Of a stretch of 64,000 nt of DNA, positions 44,582 to 54,600 are shown piece after piece. Source of the DNA: Sphingomonas sp. PP-CE-3A-406 (GTDB lineage: Bacteria; Pseudomonadota; Alphaproteobacteria; Sphingomonadales; Sphingomonadaceae). The stretch is taken from NCBI RefSeq assembly GCF_003688625.1, contig NZ_RCWY01000001.1, positions 124,001 to 188,000 on the forward strand, read 5' to 3'. The translations under genes were made by a program, and so were the position numbers. A model generated the notes under the pieces. The model made no database searches, was not told the DNA's origin, and worked only from the letters and a program-made list of their open reading frames with translations. Within the stretch, counting starts at the first letter, position 1. Each line of letters opens with the position of its first letter.

Positions 44582-45784
44582 GTGCGTCCAAACCCTATTC
44601 CGACCGACGTCGGCGCGAGCGAGACGCTGCCGATTTCAGCCCTGCTGGCGCTGGCAATGACAGGCTTCACGGCGATCCTGACCGAGACGCTGCCCGCCGG
44701 ACTTTTGCCGCACATGGCCGCGGGGCTCGACGTATCGGAGTCGCTCGCCGGGCAGACGGTGACGGTCTACGCGGTTGGGTCGCTACTCGCGGCGATCCCG
44801 TTGACGCTGTACACGCAAGGCTGGCGTCGCAAGCCGACGCTGCTGGTCGCGATTTTCGGTTTCCTGATCTTCAACTGCGTGACCGCGGTGTCGACCTCCT
44901 ACGCGCTGACGCTGGTCGTGCGGTTCATGGGCGGGGTCGCGGCCGGGCTCGGCTGGGGGATCATCGCCGGCTATGCACGACGCATGGTCGTCGCGCCGTT
45001 GCGCGGCAAGGCGCTTGCGATCGCGATGGTCGGTACGCCGCTGGCGCTGTCGATCGGCGTTCCGCTGGGGGCGATGCTGGGCACCACGCTCGGCTGGCGC
45101 CTGGCGTTCGGGCTGATGTCGATCACAACGTTGGTCCTGATCGGCTGGGTTCTGTGGCAAGTGCCGGATTTCCCCGGACAGCCGGTGGAACAGCGACTGT
45201 CGATCACGCGCGTGTTTCGCACGCCCGGCGTGCGCACCGTGCTTGTCACGCTGTTCGCGTGGATCACGGCGCACAACATTCTCTATACTTATATCGCGCC
45301 GGTCGCCGCGTTGTCGGGTGTGCAAGGCCGCCTCGATCTCGTCCTGCTCGGGTTCGGCGTTGCGGCGCTGGTCGGGATCTGGGTGACGGGCGTGCTGATC
45401 GACCGGGCGTTGCGGCCACTCGTGCTCGTTAGCCTGACGGCGTTCGCGGCGGTGTCGCTGGCGTTCGGGCTGTTTGCGACTAGCCCCATTGTGACGATCG
45501 TCGCGACGATCCTGTGGGGCCTCTCGTTCGGCGGCGCCGCGACGCAACTCCAGACCGCGCTGGCCGACGCCGCGGGGGAGGGCGTCGATCTGGCGAACGC
45601 GATGCTGACGACGACGTGGAACGGCGCGATCGCCGCGGGCGGGATCGTCGGCGGCGTGATGCTCGACTATCTTGGTGCAGGTTCGCTCGCCTGGGCCGTG
45701 CTGGCGCCGACGCTGCTGGCGCTCGTAATCGCATCACGCGCCCACCGCCACGCCTTCAAGCCCGGCCCAAGGGCATTCGATTGA
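44582..45784 (+). CDS. MFS efflux transporter (AraJ/sugar-efflux type)
   Basis: This 400-residue, twelve-helix transporter has LALAMTGFTAILTETLPAGLLPHMA and QGWRRKPTLL, like the transporter at 32511-33734 but only distantly similar. The start is a GTG at 44582. It is the first gene of a unit with the dehydrogenase 34 bases downstream and is divergent from a TetR repressor, so it is probably an inducible efflux pump for a toxic organic compound. Confidence 0.87.
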   Translation: MRPNPIPTDVGASETLPISALLALAMTGFTAILTETLPAGLLPHMAAGLDVSESLAGQTVTVYAVGSLLAAIPLTLYTQGWRRKPTLLVAIFGFLIFNCVTAVSTSYALTLVVRFMGGVAAGLGWGIIAGYARRMVVAPLRGKALAIAMVGTPLALSIGVPLGAMLGTTLGWRLAFGLMSITTLVLIGWVLWQVPDFPGQPVEQRLSITRVFRTPGVRTVLVTLFAWITAHNILYTYIAPVAALSGVQGRLDLVLLGFGVAALVGIWVTGVLIDRALRPLVLVSLTAFAAVSLAFGLFATSPIVTIVATILWGLSFGGAATQLQTALADAAGEGVDLANAMLTTTWNGAIAAGGIVGGVMLDYLGAGSLAWAVLAPTLLALVIASRAHRHAFKPGPRAFD

Positions 45785-45818
45785 TGCGCTGATGGTGCGC
45801 CTAACTCAGGAGATTTAG

Positions 45819-46832
45819 ATGAAAGCCTATCAAATCGGCGCGCAGGACGGCATCGACGCGCTCGTCGCGACCACCCGGCCCGAGCCCGTCACCGGCCCCG
45901 GCGAGGCGCTGGTCGCACCGCGTCTCGTCGGGCTGATCAGCCGCGACGTACAACTGTTGCGCGGCACCTATGGCCCCCGCCAGCCCGAGACCCGCATCCC
46001 GATGTCCGAAGGCGTCGGCGAGGTCGTCGCGATCGGGGAGGGCGTGACCGAAGTCGCAATCGGCGACCGCGTCGTTTGTGGCCATTTCGCGAGCTGGCTC
46101 GACGGCGCGTTCCGGTCGAACGTCTTCGCGCACGATATCGGCATCACGCATGACGGCTGGCTGGCCGAGCGCATCGTCCTGCCAGCGGCGGCGTTGATCC
46201 GGGTGCCTGATGCGCTGGCCGATGCCGATGTCGCCGGGCTTGCGTCCGCAGCGCTGACGGCCTGGAACGCGTTGGTCGAGATATGTCACGTGAAGGCTGG
46301 CGACACCGTTCTGTGCCTTGGCACCGGCAGCGTCTCGCTCGCCGCGCTGAAGATCGCCAAGGCACGCAGCGCTCGGGTTGCGATGACCTCGTCCCACGAT
46401 GCGAAACTCGAGACCGCACGCGCGCTCGGCGCGGACATCACGGTCAACTACCGGACCTCCCCCGATTGGGCGGCCGAGGTGATCGCGAAGACGCACGGCA
46501 AGGGTGCCGACTTCGTGATCGAAACCGGCGGCGTCGATACTTTGGGCCAGTCGATCGCTGCGGCCGCGGCCAACGCTCGGATCGTCGTCGTCGGGGTGTC
46601 GCCAGGCGAGGGGCCGGCGATCCCGGATTATCTGTCGCTGATCATCAAGAACGTGACGATCCGCGGGATCGCCAATGGCAGTCGCGCGATGTTCGTCGAC
46701 CTGCTCGACGCGATGGTGGCGAACGGCATGACAACGGTCGTTGACCGGACCTTTGACTTCGACGACGCTCCGCAAGCCGTCCGCTACTTCGCCGCTGCCG
46801 GCCATCTCGGCAAGGTGATGATCGCGTTCTGA
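45819..46832 (+). CDS. Zinc-free medium-chain dehydrogenase (quinone-oxidoreductase-like)
   Basis: This 337-residue MDR enzyme has LGTGSVSLAALKIAKA for cofactor binding and ADFVIETGGVDTLGQS. The first catalytic-zinc position is SRD (LVGLISRDVQLLRG) in place of C(G)xD, and the structural Cys cluster is absent, so it is probably not a zinc alcohol dehydrogenase. An AGGAG ribosome site lies upstream of the ATG. It follows the MFS gene and probably chemically modifies the same substrate that the pump exports. Confidence 0.87.
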   Translation: MKAYQIGAQDGIDALVATTRPEPVTGPGEALVAPRLVGLISRDVQLLRGTYGPRQPETRIPMSEGVGEVVAIGEGVTEVAIGDRVVCGHFASWLDGAFRSNVFAHDIGITHDGWLAERIVLPAAALIRVPDALADADVAGLASAALTAWNALVEICHVKAGDTVLCLGTGSVSLAALKIAKARSARVAMTSSHDAKLETARALGADITVNYRTSPDWAAEVIAKTHGKGADFVIETGGVDTLGQSIAAAAANARIVVVGVSPGEGPAIPDYLSLIIKNVTIRGIANGSRAMFVDLLDAMVANGMTTVVDRTFDFDDAPQAVRYFAAAGHLGKVMIAF

Positions 46833-46874
46833 TCGCATGCGCCCGAGGGTATGCGAATGCTGGCGCACGCGTCC

Positions 46875-47155
46875 CCTGTCCGTTCGACCACGTGCGCCCG
46901 AGCCGCCGCGGATCGGCGGGCAGCAGAGTATCACCGTGCGTGTTGGCGATATGATAGACGATCGCGCCGGATTCGAGGAGCAGCATGTCGCCTTCGTCAT
47001 AGGTTGGGACCTGACCGAAAGGCTGACGCCTCCGGTGCGGCGCCTTCTCTTGCTCGCCCTAATCCAGGTAGATCATGCCATAGGGTCGGCCGACCTCTTG
47101 GAGCGCCAGCAGACATCCGGGTCACGGACCTGTCCCTTCGCAAAATCGGGAACCT
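46875..47155 (-). pseudogene. Decayed glutathione S-transferase (N-terminal half)
   Basis: On the minus strand the pieces FAKGQVRDPDVCW, LALQEVGRPYGMIYLD (then a stop), and QPFGQVPTYDEGDMLLLESG with AIVYHIANTHGDTLLPADP run in order through two or more frames. Together they make the thioredoxin-like N-terminal domain of a GST. Frameshifts near 47110, an internal TAG, and loss of the whole C-terminal domain next to the dehydrogenase stop show that it is dead. Confidence 0.75.
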
Positions 47156-47268
47156 AGCCTCATGCGGCGATGGTGCGACGCCTCGGAAAACTCCCGTTGC
47201 GCTTCTGACCGGCTCATCGCTGCGACGCCGATAGTCGAGCTAAACTGAACCGCGCTCCCTCGCTGACG

Positions 47269-47451
47269 CTATGGGTTCAAGCCGCGCTCATTGATCGCGC
47301 GCCGAGCAGAAATAACGCGATCACCATACAGCATTGCCAAGGATCGATGGACGGCTTTGGCGCACAGGTCCTTCGCCAGGGCCGACGCCTGCCGCTCGGC
47401 TTGTTCGCGCTTCTTGCTGTACTCGAGATCGTAATCTGGAACGTTAGGCAT
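47269..47451 (-). CDS. Possible small protein of unknown function
   Basis: A 60-residue frame reads MPNVPDYDLEYSKKREQAER and then a charged, largely helical stretch ending RAINERGLNP. Third codon positions are GC-biased as in a real gene, but there is no strong ribosome site and no recognised family. It lies in the gene-poor 46.8-48.3 kb zone and may be a genuine small gene or the tail of a lost one. Confidence 0.4.
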   Translation of the reverse strand: MPNVPDYDLEYSKKREQAERQASALAKDLCAKAVHRSLAMLYGDRVISARRAINERGLNP

Positions 47452-47682
47452 GGCAGGCACTCGGCACTGCGGGCGGAAGCTGATCCCAGCTCTCTATCGT
47501 CACCGTGCTCGCGGCAAGGGTGATGGCGATGCCGCAGCATACGCTTATGCGGCTCGGGGAGATACCCCGTTCGTGCCGTCCGGCTCGTGGAGTGTTCCGT
47601 CTGGCGCGTAACAGGTCGAAGGCCATGTCGGTGAAGCCTGCGGCCCTTATGTCAGAGCTCAGCCCAAATGAGGTGTGTCAGC

Positions 47683-47904
47683 ATGTCACGATCGACCAGC
47701 CCCTTGTTCGTGGATGCCGTGATCGATTGCATGGGCGAGGGTAGGGCGCCCAACCCTGAGGAAATGATGATCGTCGCGCAGCGCATCTGGTCCGACGGCG
47801 CGGCTTCCCGCTCTGCATTCTCGTGGAACACCTTGTCGGTATCTTCGCCCGATCGCCTCTGCTCCATGCTGGCGGCCGGCCTCGCCTTGCACGGCTCGCG
47901 GTGA
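47683..47904 (+). CDS. Possible small protein of unknown function
   Basis: A 73-residue frame with AGGTG seven bases before the ATG. It contains [20 protein letters not shown] and [19 protein letters not shown], with coding-like third positions and a length typical of small conserved hypothetical proteins. I recognise no family. The opposite strand is also open here, so the assignment is tentative. Confidence 0.4.
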   Translation: MSRSTSPLFVDAVIDCMGEGRAPNPEEMMIVAQRIWSDGAASRSAFSWNTLSVSSPDRLCSMLAAGLALHGSR

Positions 47905-48287
47905 CTCGGCGATGGCCGCAGACGTCATCTTCCAGCGTGACCTGCACCGCTTCGTCGAGATCAACCGTCCCGCCGATTTGGCCACACGGATTGGCGAGAT
48001 GGTTCTGCTTGTCGATCGATGCGCCTTCAACCTGCAGAAGATGCCCTTTGCTTCGTTCTTGAGCAGAGCGGTCGCTTTGCGCGGCATCGCCGGGAGGTCG
48101 GGAACTGTGCAATCCGTCGACCCAGTTGTCGTTAAAATTGATCGCGTTGAGCTGGATCACCCGCTCGGGACATTTATCAGGCTGGTCGCCGATAGGACGA
48201 GGTCAGGGTCTCTGGTCGCAAACACTGCCGCCGCGTAGCGGGCGAGGCCGCAGCGTTGATACGGTCGTACCCGCGCTTCGCGTTGAC
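47905..48287. other. Region of unresolved coding content
   Basis: Both strands are open over most of this stretch (plus 47912-48238; minus down to 47686). None of the translations resembles a known family, and no ribosome site favours one. It may hold a degraded gene. No RNA or repeat was seen. Confidence 0.4.
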
Positions 48288-49793
48288 CTATCGGATGCCG
48301 GACGCAGCGGCGGTCGGTGTCACAAGGTAGCGATCCAGGAACTGCTGGTGCGTGGGCATACCCGCGACCGCGTCCGCGATGGTACTGCGGATGTTGGTCA
48401 GCACGCTGGCGAGTTGCGGGCCGCCCATGATGTTGCCGAGGCGGTGATGATCGCGTGGCGTGAGACGCTGGCCGAGCATCACCTGCACCCAACTGGCGAC
48501 GCGGAACAGATCCTCGCCGCCCTGATACGCCTGCGCGCCTTCGGTGAAGAGCGCGATGCGCTCCACGAGTGTGTCCGGGATAGGCATGTCCCGGCGCGCC
48601 GCCCAGAACGGCTCGGGACGTTGGTTGAGGTGATAATGGAGGATGATGAAGTCGCGGACGCGCTCCAGCTCGGCCTGCGCCTGATCGTTGAACCGCGTTA
48701 CCAGCGAGGGTGCGATCCCGCCGAACGGGAAGGTCTGCATCAGCCGCATGAGGCCGGTCATGACCAGATGGATGCTGGTCGATTCGAGCGGCTCGACGAA
48801 CCCGCTGGCGAGGCTCAGCGCGACGCAGTTCCCCATCCATACCTGTCGCCGACGACCGGTGCGGAACCGGATCAGCCGCGGCTCGGTAAGCGGCGCACCG
48901 CCAATGGTGCTGAGTAGGCGGGCATGCGCCTCGTCGTCGGACAGATGATCGCTCGCATAGACCAGCCCGTTGCCGACGCGGTGCTGCAGCGGAATGCGCC
49001 AGCGCCAGCCCGCGTCGTGCGCGATCGCGCGCGTGTACGGGTGCGCCGGGCCGGTCGCGGCAGACTGCACGGCCAGCGCGCTGTTGGTAGGCAGCCAGTG
49101 CGACCAGTCCTCGTACCCGGCGCCGTAGGTGCCCTCGATCAGCAGCCCGCGAAAGCCGGTGCAGTCGAGGAACAGGTCGCCCTCGACGCGCGCGCCCGAA
49201 TCGAGGACGAGCGCGCGGATGAAGCCCGTCTCGCCATCGCGATCGACGCTGGCGATCCGTCCCTCGATCCGTTTCAGCCCGTTCGCCTCGCTGCGCGCGC
49301 GCAGGAAGCGCGCATAAAGGCCGGCGTCGAGATGATAGGCGTAGTTGATCTGGCCCTCGGAGGGGAGCGCGAACCGCTCAGCCTTGGCCGCCTGAAGCTC
49401 GAGGCAATAGTCGCCGATCTCGCTCGGATCGCCAGCGGCTTTGGCGGCAAGCCAGAAATGGTGGAAGTCGCCCATCCAGGTCGATTTGCCGATGTCGCCG
49501 AACGAATGGATGTAGCGATCGCCATCGCGCGCCCAGTTCTCGAACGAAATGCCGAGCTTGAACGTCGCCTGCGTCGCGCGCATGAATTCGCGCTCGTCCA
49601 GTCCGAGGATCGTGTGGAACGCCCGCATCGTCGGGATCGTCGCTTCGCCGACGCCGATGGTGCCGATCTCCTCGGATTCGACCAGCGTGATGTCGAGCAA
49701 CTGGCCCAATTGCCGCGTCAAGGCGGCGGCGGCGAGCCAGCCTGCGGTGCCTCCGCCGGCGATGACCACTTTCCTGATGCGCTGCTCGACCAT
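48288..49793 (-). CDS. Tryptophan halogenase family flavoprotein
   Basis: This 501-residue protein belongs to the FADH2-dependent tryptophan halogenase family. It has the FAD motif GGGTAGWLAA, the Lys of FKLGISFENW that would activate HOCl, WRWRIPLQHR (the WxWxIP fingerprint) and FVEPLESTSIHL with the conserved Glu. Free tryptophan is an unlikely substrate here, because the neighbours are SapC, a JmjC-cupin and a TonB receptor and no reductase or natural-product cluster is present. Members in such loci are linked to glycan or envelope functions in related bacteria, but this is unproven. Only nine bases separate it from the upstream cupin gene. Confidence 0.88.
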   Translation of the reverse strand: MVEQRIRKVVIAGGGTAGWLAAAALTRQLGQLLDITLVESEEIGTIGVGEATIPTMRAFHTILGLDEREFMRATQATFKLGISFENWARDGDRYIHSFGDIGKSTWMGDFHHFWLAAKAAGDPSEIGDYCLELQAAKAERFALPSEGQINYAYHLDAGLYARFLRARSEANGLKRIEGRIASVDRDGETGFIRALVLDSGARVEGDLFLDCTGFRGLLIEGTYGAGYEDWSHWLPTNSALAVQSAATGPAHPYTRAIAHDAGWRWRIPLQHRVGNGLVYASDHLSDDEAHARLLSTIGGAPLTEPRLIRFRTGRRRQVWMGNCVALSLASGFVEPLESTSIHLVMTGLMRLMQTFPFGGIAPSLVTRFNDQAQAELERVRDFIILHYHLNQRPEPFWAARRDMPIPDTLVERIALFTEGAQAYQGGEDLFRVASWVQVMLGQRLTPRDHHRLGNIMGGPQLASVLTNIRSTIADAVAGMPTHQQFLDRYLVTPTAAASGIR

Positions 49794-49802
49794 GATCGGT
49801 TC

Positions 49803-50840
49803 CTATCGGTTGATGCGCTGGAGGATTTTTGCGCGCAGCCGCCGCGCGGACAGCGTATCGAGCGGTGCGAGTTCGCCTTGTGCGTGCTCGGGCAGGTGCG
49901 CGCGGGCCTGGTCTGCGGGGCCGAAGACATAATGATCGAACATCGCGCGCCACGCCTGCTTCTCGTGATCGGGCCGATCGCGCAGCGACAACAGGCCGTG
50001 TAGCAGCGTATTCATCGGCGTATCCATGAACCGCGGCACCGCGTTCCACCAATAGTTGATCATCACGTTGAACGCGTCCAGCGCCTCGACATTGTGCCAC
50101 CACAAAGCCGGATAGAGCAACACATCGCCGGGCTCGAGTTCGGCGACCTCGGCCTGCGCCAGCGCCTCGGCAAAGCGGGGATACCGATCGAGATCGGGTG
50201 CGCGGAGATCGACCATGCTGACTACCTGTCCGGCCGGCGTCGGCTCCAACGGCCCGGGGTAGAGGTTGGCGACCTGCTCCGGCGGGAACAGCGTGAAGCG
50301 TCGTCGGCCGACCATGCAGCACGCCAGGTTGTTCGACATGTCGTAATGCGTCGCGGCGGTGGTACGATTGCCGATCCAGATGCTGACCAGCGGTGGGGTC
50401 TCGACGAGTTGCGGATCGCCGAACGGCAACGCCGCGTGCGGACGAAGGCCGGGCAGATACAGATCGATGTCGGTCGAACCGATATAGATGGCGGGCGCAT
50501 CCGGATCGTTGAGGCTGGCGAGGATCTGATCGAGATAGCCGGACAGCGAACCGCTCTCCCGTCTGAAGTTCAGCCCGGTGCAATCGTCCGAATAGCCGAA
50601 GCGGCCGCCGATCGCAGGATCGCCTAGATACGCGGTGACGGGACGACCGCCGTCGAACTGCTTGAGCCACGTCATCGCGGGCTCAGCGCCATCCAGCCCG
50701 ATAGCGACCAGCGGCAGGTCGCGCGCGATCCCGCGTAGGATCACGGGGCGGCCGCCGGCGATCAGATCGGCAACGGGCACGCTGGCCGCGCTCGCCGCTT
50801 CGATCACACGCGTGCGGCGCACGATACCTGTCACGCTCAC
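49803..50840 (-). CDS. JmjC/cupin-like (cupin_8) putative Fe(II)/2-oxoglutarate oxygenase
   Basis: This 345-residue protein has the double-stranded beta-helix iron site THYDMSNNLACC (HxD) and the distal His in YPALWWHNVEAL, with GRRRFTLFPP between. These match bacterial JmjC-like hydroxylases that act on proteins or small molecules using 2-oxoglutarate. It overlaps SapC by four bases and is followed by the halogenase, so the three are coupled. The target is unknown. Confidence 0.85.
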   Translation of the reverse strand: MSVTGIVRRTRVIEAASAASVPVADLIAGGRPVILRGIARDLPLVAIGLDGAEPAMTWLKQFDGGRPVTAYLGDPAIGGRFGYSDDCTGLNFRRESGSLSGYLDQILASLNDPDAPAIYIGSTDIDLYLPGLRPHAALPFGDPQLVETPPLVSIWIGNRTTAATHYDMSNNLACCMVGRRRFTLFPPEQVANLYPGPLEPTPAGQVVSMVDLRAPDLDRYPRFAEALAQAEVAELEPGDVLLYPALWWHNVEALDAFNVMINYWWNAVPRFMDTPMNTLLHGLLSLRDRPDHEKQAWRAMFDHYVFGPADQARAHLPEHAQGELAPLDTLSARRLRAKILQRINR

Positions 50841-51556
50841 CCGATCTGGCTTAGCAGCGGTTGCTTGCGGGCAATCAACTGCTGGATGTTGCCGAGCGAC
50901 GCGGCGGCGAGGATGGCAAGACGCAGCACGCCCGATCGGTGCAGCCGTTCGAGCGGTTCCCCCGTCAGGGCCGCGAGATGCTCGATGTCGACGACCAGCA
51001 CGTCGGGTATGGTATAGCGACGCTCTTCGCTGACATCGACGGTGAGCGTGACCGACGTCAGAAGGCCAGCCTCGTCAAGCGCGGCATAGGCCGCCGGCGC
51101 GGTCTCGATGCCCTCGTACAGCAGGCGCAGCACGCCGGTGATATGATCGAGATACGGCGTGCTGCCGCCATGTTCGAGGAACAGCGGCAGGCCGGCATTA
51201 TCGCCGACCCGTGGGTCGTCTAGATCGACATGCAGCATCGGCTCGCCGACGTCGTCACCGGAAGGCCTTACCAGCCCGATCGAGAAGGGGCCGCGCTGAT
51301 GGCTGGCTGGCACATAGCGGCTGGTCCAATAGTCGCCGGCGAGAAACAGGTTCTCGTCGCGATCCAGCCCCAGCAGGGCATAGGCTTGCAATCCTTCGTC
51401 GCGACGGCGGAATATGATGGCGAATTCGCGTTGCACCTCCTCGAACTCGGCGGGGAATATCAGCGTTTGATTGGTGGCATCGCCGAATGCGGCGCCTGCC
51501 CGCGGGCTGATGCGCAAATCGGCATGGTCGATATTGTTGATCTGTACGGGGTTCAT
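50837..51556 (-). CDS. SapC family protein
   Basis: This 239-residue protein matches the SapC family first noted in Campylobacter S-layer loci. It shows TLIFPAEFEEVQREFAIIFRR, NLFLAGDYWTSRYVPASHQRGPFSIG and GLPLFLEHGGSTPYL. It has no signal peptide or membrane helix, so it is cytoplasmic. GGAG precedes the ATG. It is the first gene of the SapC-JmjC-halogenase unit, downstream of a TonB receptor and separated from it by a terminator. Confidence 0.87.
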   Translation of the reverse strand: MNPVQINNIDHADLRISPRAGAAFGDATNQTLIFPAEFEEVQREFAIIFRRRDEGLQAYALLGLDRDENLFLAGDYWTSRYVPASHQRGPFSIGLVRPSGDDVGEPMLHVDLDDPRVGDNAGLPLFLEHGGSTPYLDHITGVLRLLYEGIETAPAAYAALDEAGLLTSVTLTVDVSEERRYTIPDVLVVDIEHLAALTGEPLERLHRSGVLRLAILAAASLGNIQQLIARKQPLLSQIG

Positions 51557-51610
51557 CCGCTCCGTCCTGTTGTTGCGTCAGGTCTATCAGCGCGATGGCG
51601 ACGGACAAAG

Positions 51611-51646
51611 GAAAAGGCCACCGCACGGTTCGGCAGCGGCCTTTTC
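51611..51646. terminator. Bidirectional intrinsic terminator between the TonB receptor and SapC
   Basis: GAAAAGGCC and GGCCTTTTC form a 9-bp stem with an 18-base loop and T-rich ends on both strands. It lies 42 bases after the receptor stop and 55 bases before the SapC start, so it would limit read-through from receptor to sapC and set their ratio. Confidence 0.7.
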
Positions 51647-51687
51647 ATACTGGTGCGGGAGTGGACCCATATCCACTCCCGTTTTCC

Positions 51688-54600
51688 TCAGAACCGGTAG
51701 CGCGCGCCGAGGTAGAAGCGCGGCTTGAGTTCCTGGACATAGACCAGGTTGGTCTCGGTACGGGCATATTGCCGGAACGGCTCGCTGGTCAGATTGACGG
51801 CTTCGAGCGACACCGAGAAGGTCTTCGTGACGTCGTAGCTTATGCTGCCATCGAGCGTACCGAACGCCGCCGTGAACAGCGGGTTGCGATTGTCGCCCTG
51901 GTTCGTGGCCGCGAGATACTTGTCGCGCCAGTTGTACGAAACGCGGGCCGATATGCCGCCCTTGTCGTAGATCGCCGTCAGGTTGGCGCTGTCGCCGAGC
52001 CCGGTGAGCGCGAAGATGTTGACGTTCGGGTCGCCGTAGGGATCCACATTCACGTCACCGCTGACCTTGGTGTACGAGACTGCGAAACCGAAGCCGGATC
52101 GACCGAAGAAATTGGTCCAGGCGACTTCGAACCCGTGGATGTTGGCTTCCTTGTTGTTGATCGGTTCGCTGATCGCGAAGTTGACGAGCGGATCGGCGGC
52201 ATCGCCGACGAGATTAACCGCGAGGGCGAGATCGTTGTAGAACGTGCCACGGAATTTGCCCGTGGCGGCGTCGAAGCCGTTCTGGAACGCCGCCGTCGCC
52301 GCCGCCTTGTTGCCGGCAGCCTGCTGCAGCAGCGCAGTATAGGCGAACAGGTTTTCGTCGGTCGTGGCGATATTGTTCGACCGAAGATAGTCCAGCGCCG
52401 TGCCGGACCGCGAGCCCGGCGCACCCGAACCCGGATCGCGCAAGCCGAACAGGTTGCCGTTGGTCACCGTATTGCCGACGAAGTTGCGTACGTTCTTGTT
52501 GAAGAAGCCGGCCGAGATAAAGCTGGTCGGCTTGTAGTACCATTCGACCGAAACATCGAAATTGTCCGAAACCAGCGGCAAGAGCGCCGGGTTCTGCCGG
52601 TTGGCCGGCGCCGATCCGGAGCCCAGCGCGGTTGGACGGGTAGGGGCGTTGGCCGTTACGGAGGCGAACAGGCTGCCATAATCCGCGCGGGCCAGTGTCC
52701 GGCTGAACGACGTGCGCGCGATCAGATTGTCGACAACCTCGATGTTGAAATCGAGCGACGGCAGCAGATTGTCATACTTCGACTTGACGTTGACCGCGCC
52801 GCCAGCCGCACCGCCGAGGACGGCGAAGTCGTTATCCGACTGCCATTCCAACGCGCTCGGGATCGTCTGGAGCGCCAGCGAATTGACCCGCGTCCGCTCG
52901 TAGCGTGCGCCGATCAGGGCATTGGCACGGCGCCCGCCGATCTCACCGTGCCACGCCATCTGACCATAAACCGCCCAGGTCTTCTCCCCAACGGTGTTGT
53001 CCGACGACCCTATCAGCACCCGTTCACGCCCTGGGACATTCTGATAATATGGCGAGAAGACGTTGAGCAGATCGACCGCATCCCCCCGGAACGCTACCAA
53101 CGCCGAGCCGGTCGAGTTCGGATTGTACTTGTCGAACTTGCACGTCAGGCAATAGGTGCTGACGAGGTCGCCCGCGAGCCTGTCGACGATACCGGTATCC
53201 GTGATGCCCCAGTCGCCGAGAAGTTGTTGCGTGTTGGAACTCGTCGAGTGGATCTTGGCATCGACATAGTTGGTGCCGAGCACGAAACGGCTCTCGTTGC
53301 CCAGATCCCAGCCCAATTCTCCGTTGAACTGGTTGATCCTCGACTCCTGCTTCGAGAAGATCTCGCGCGCGATCTGTGTGCCGAGATCGCCGCTGTCGAG
53401 CAGGTTGTTGCAATTGCCGCCGCGGCCGCCGTTGGTCGCGTTGCAATCGTTGAGCGTTTCGGACTGCTGCGGGAAGCCGTTGGAAAAATCGACCTTATGC
53501 GTTGCGCGCACCGGTGCGCCGATCGAGATCGTCGTCGCCGACGTACCGTTCGCATTGTCCGGATTGGTCGTCGACTTCGAGTGGTTCGCGTCGAGCTTCA
53601 GCGACAGCACGTCGGTGAAGTTCCACTTCAGGTTGCCGCCGACCGAATAGAGTTCGGTTTTGGTCGCGAACCGCTGCTGCTCATACCCCTTGTCGGCCTG
53701 TTTGGCCTCTGCCAGGATGATCGCGGACTGCATCTGCTTGTTGTCATCGAACGTGATGTCGCTGAACGGACGCTGGAACCAGTTGGTCTGCTCGCTGCGC
53801 TCGTCGCTCAGCTTGTTGCGGGCATAGAGGCCGTCGACGGTGATTTCCAACCGGTCGGTCGGCTTGAACTGGATGTTGGCCTGGCCGTTGAGGCGCTCGC
53901 GACGGTTCTCCGAGAACTGATAGCGGCTGTCGTTCGGGATCTGCACGTACGGCGTCGTGGGGCGGTTCGTGATGTTCGTCGTCGGGGTTATGTACGTCGA
54001 GGTATTGAGGAAATTATTGAGCGGAACGATGTTCCAATAGTTCGGGTTGGACTGGACCGACGCCGATTCACGCAGCTGATAGCTGCCGAACAGATTGATA
54101 CCAAAGGTCTCGTTGGGGTTCTTCCAGTTGATCAGGCCCGAAAGCTCAGGCGTGACCTTCTTCAGACTGGCCTCTGCCTTCTCGACCGAGCTGTCGTACA
54201 GCGCCTTGGCGCCGATCGACCCCGAGAAGCCATCCTCGCGCGCGTCCAGCGGCCGGCGGGTGACGACGTTGATCGCCGCGCCGATGCCGCCCGACGGGAT
54301 GTTGGCACGACCGGTCTTGTAGACTTCGAGCGTGGCGACGCCTTCGGAGGCCAGATTCTGGAAGTCGAACGAGCGACCGGTGCCGACCGCGAACGCGTTG
54401 CCGGTGCTGGTATCGATGCTGGTCGACGCCAGCTGGCGACCGTTCAGCGTCACGAGGTTGAAGCCGCCGCTGAACCCGCGGACCGCGACCTGCGAGCCTT
54501 CGCCGTTGGCGCGGGTGATCGACACGCCGGTGATCCGCTGGAGCGACTCCGCCAGGTTGGTATCGGGGAACTTGCCGATATCCTCGGCCGAGATGGCATC

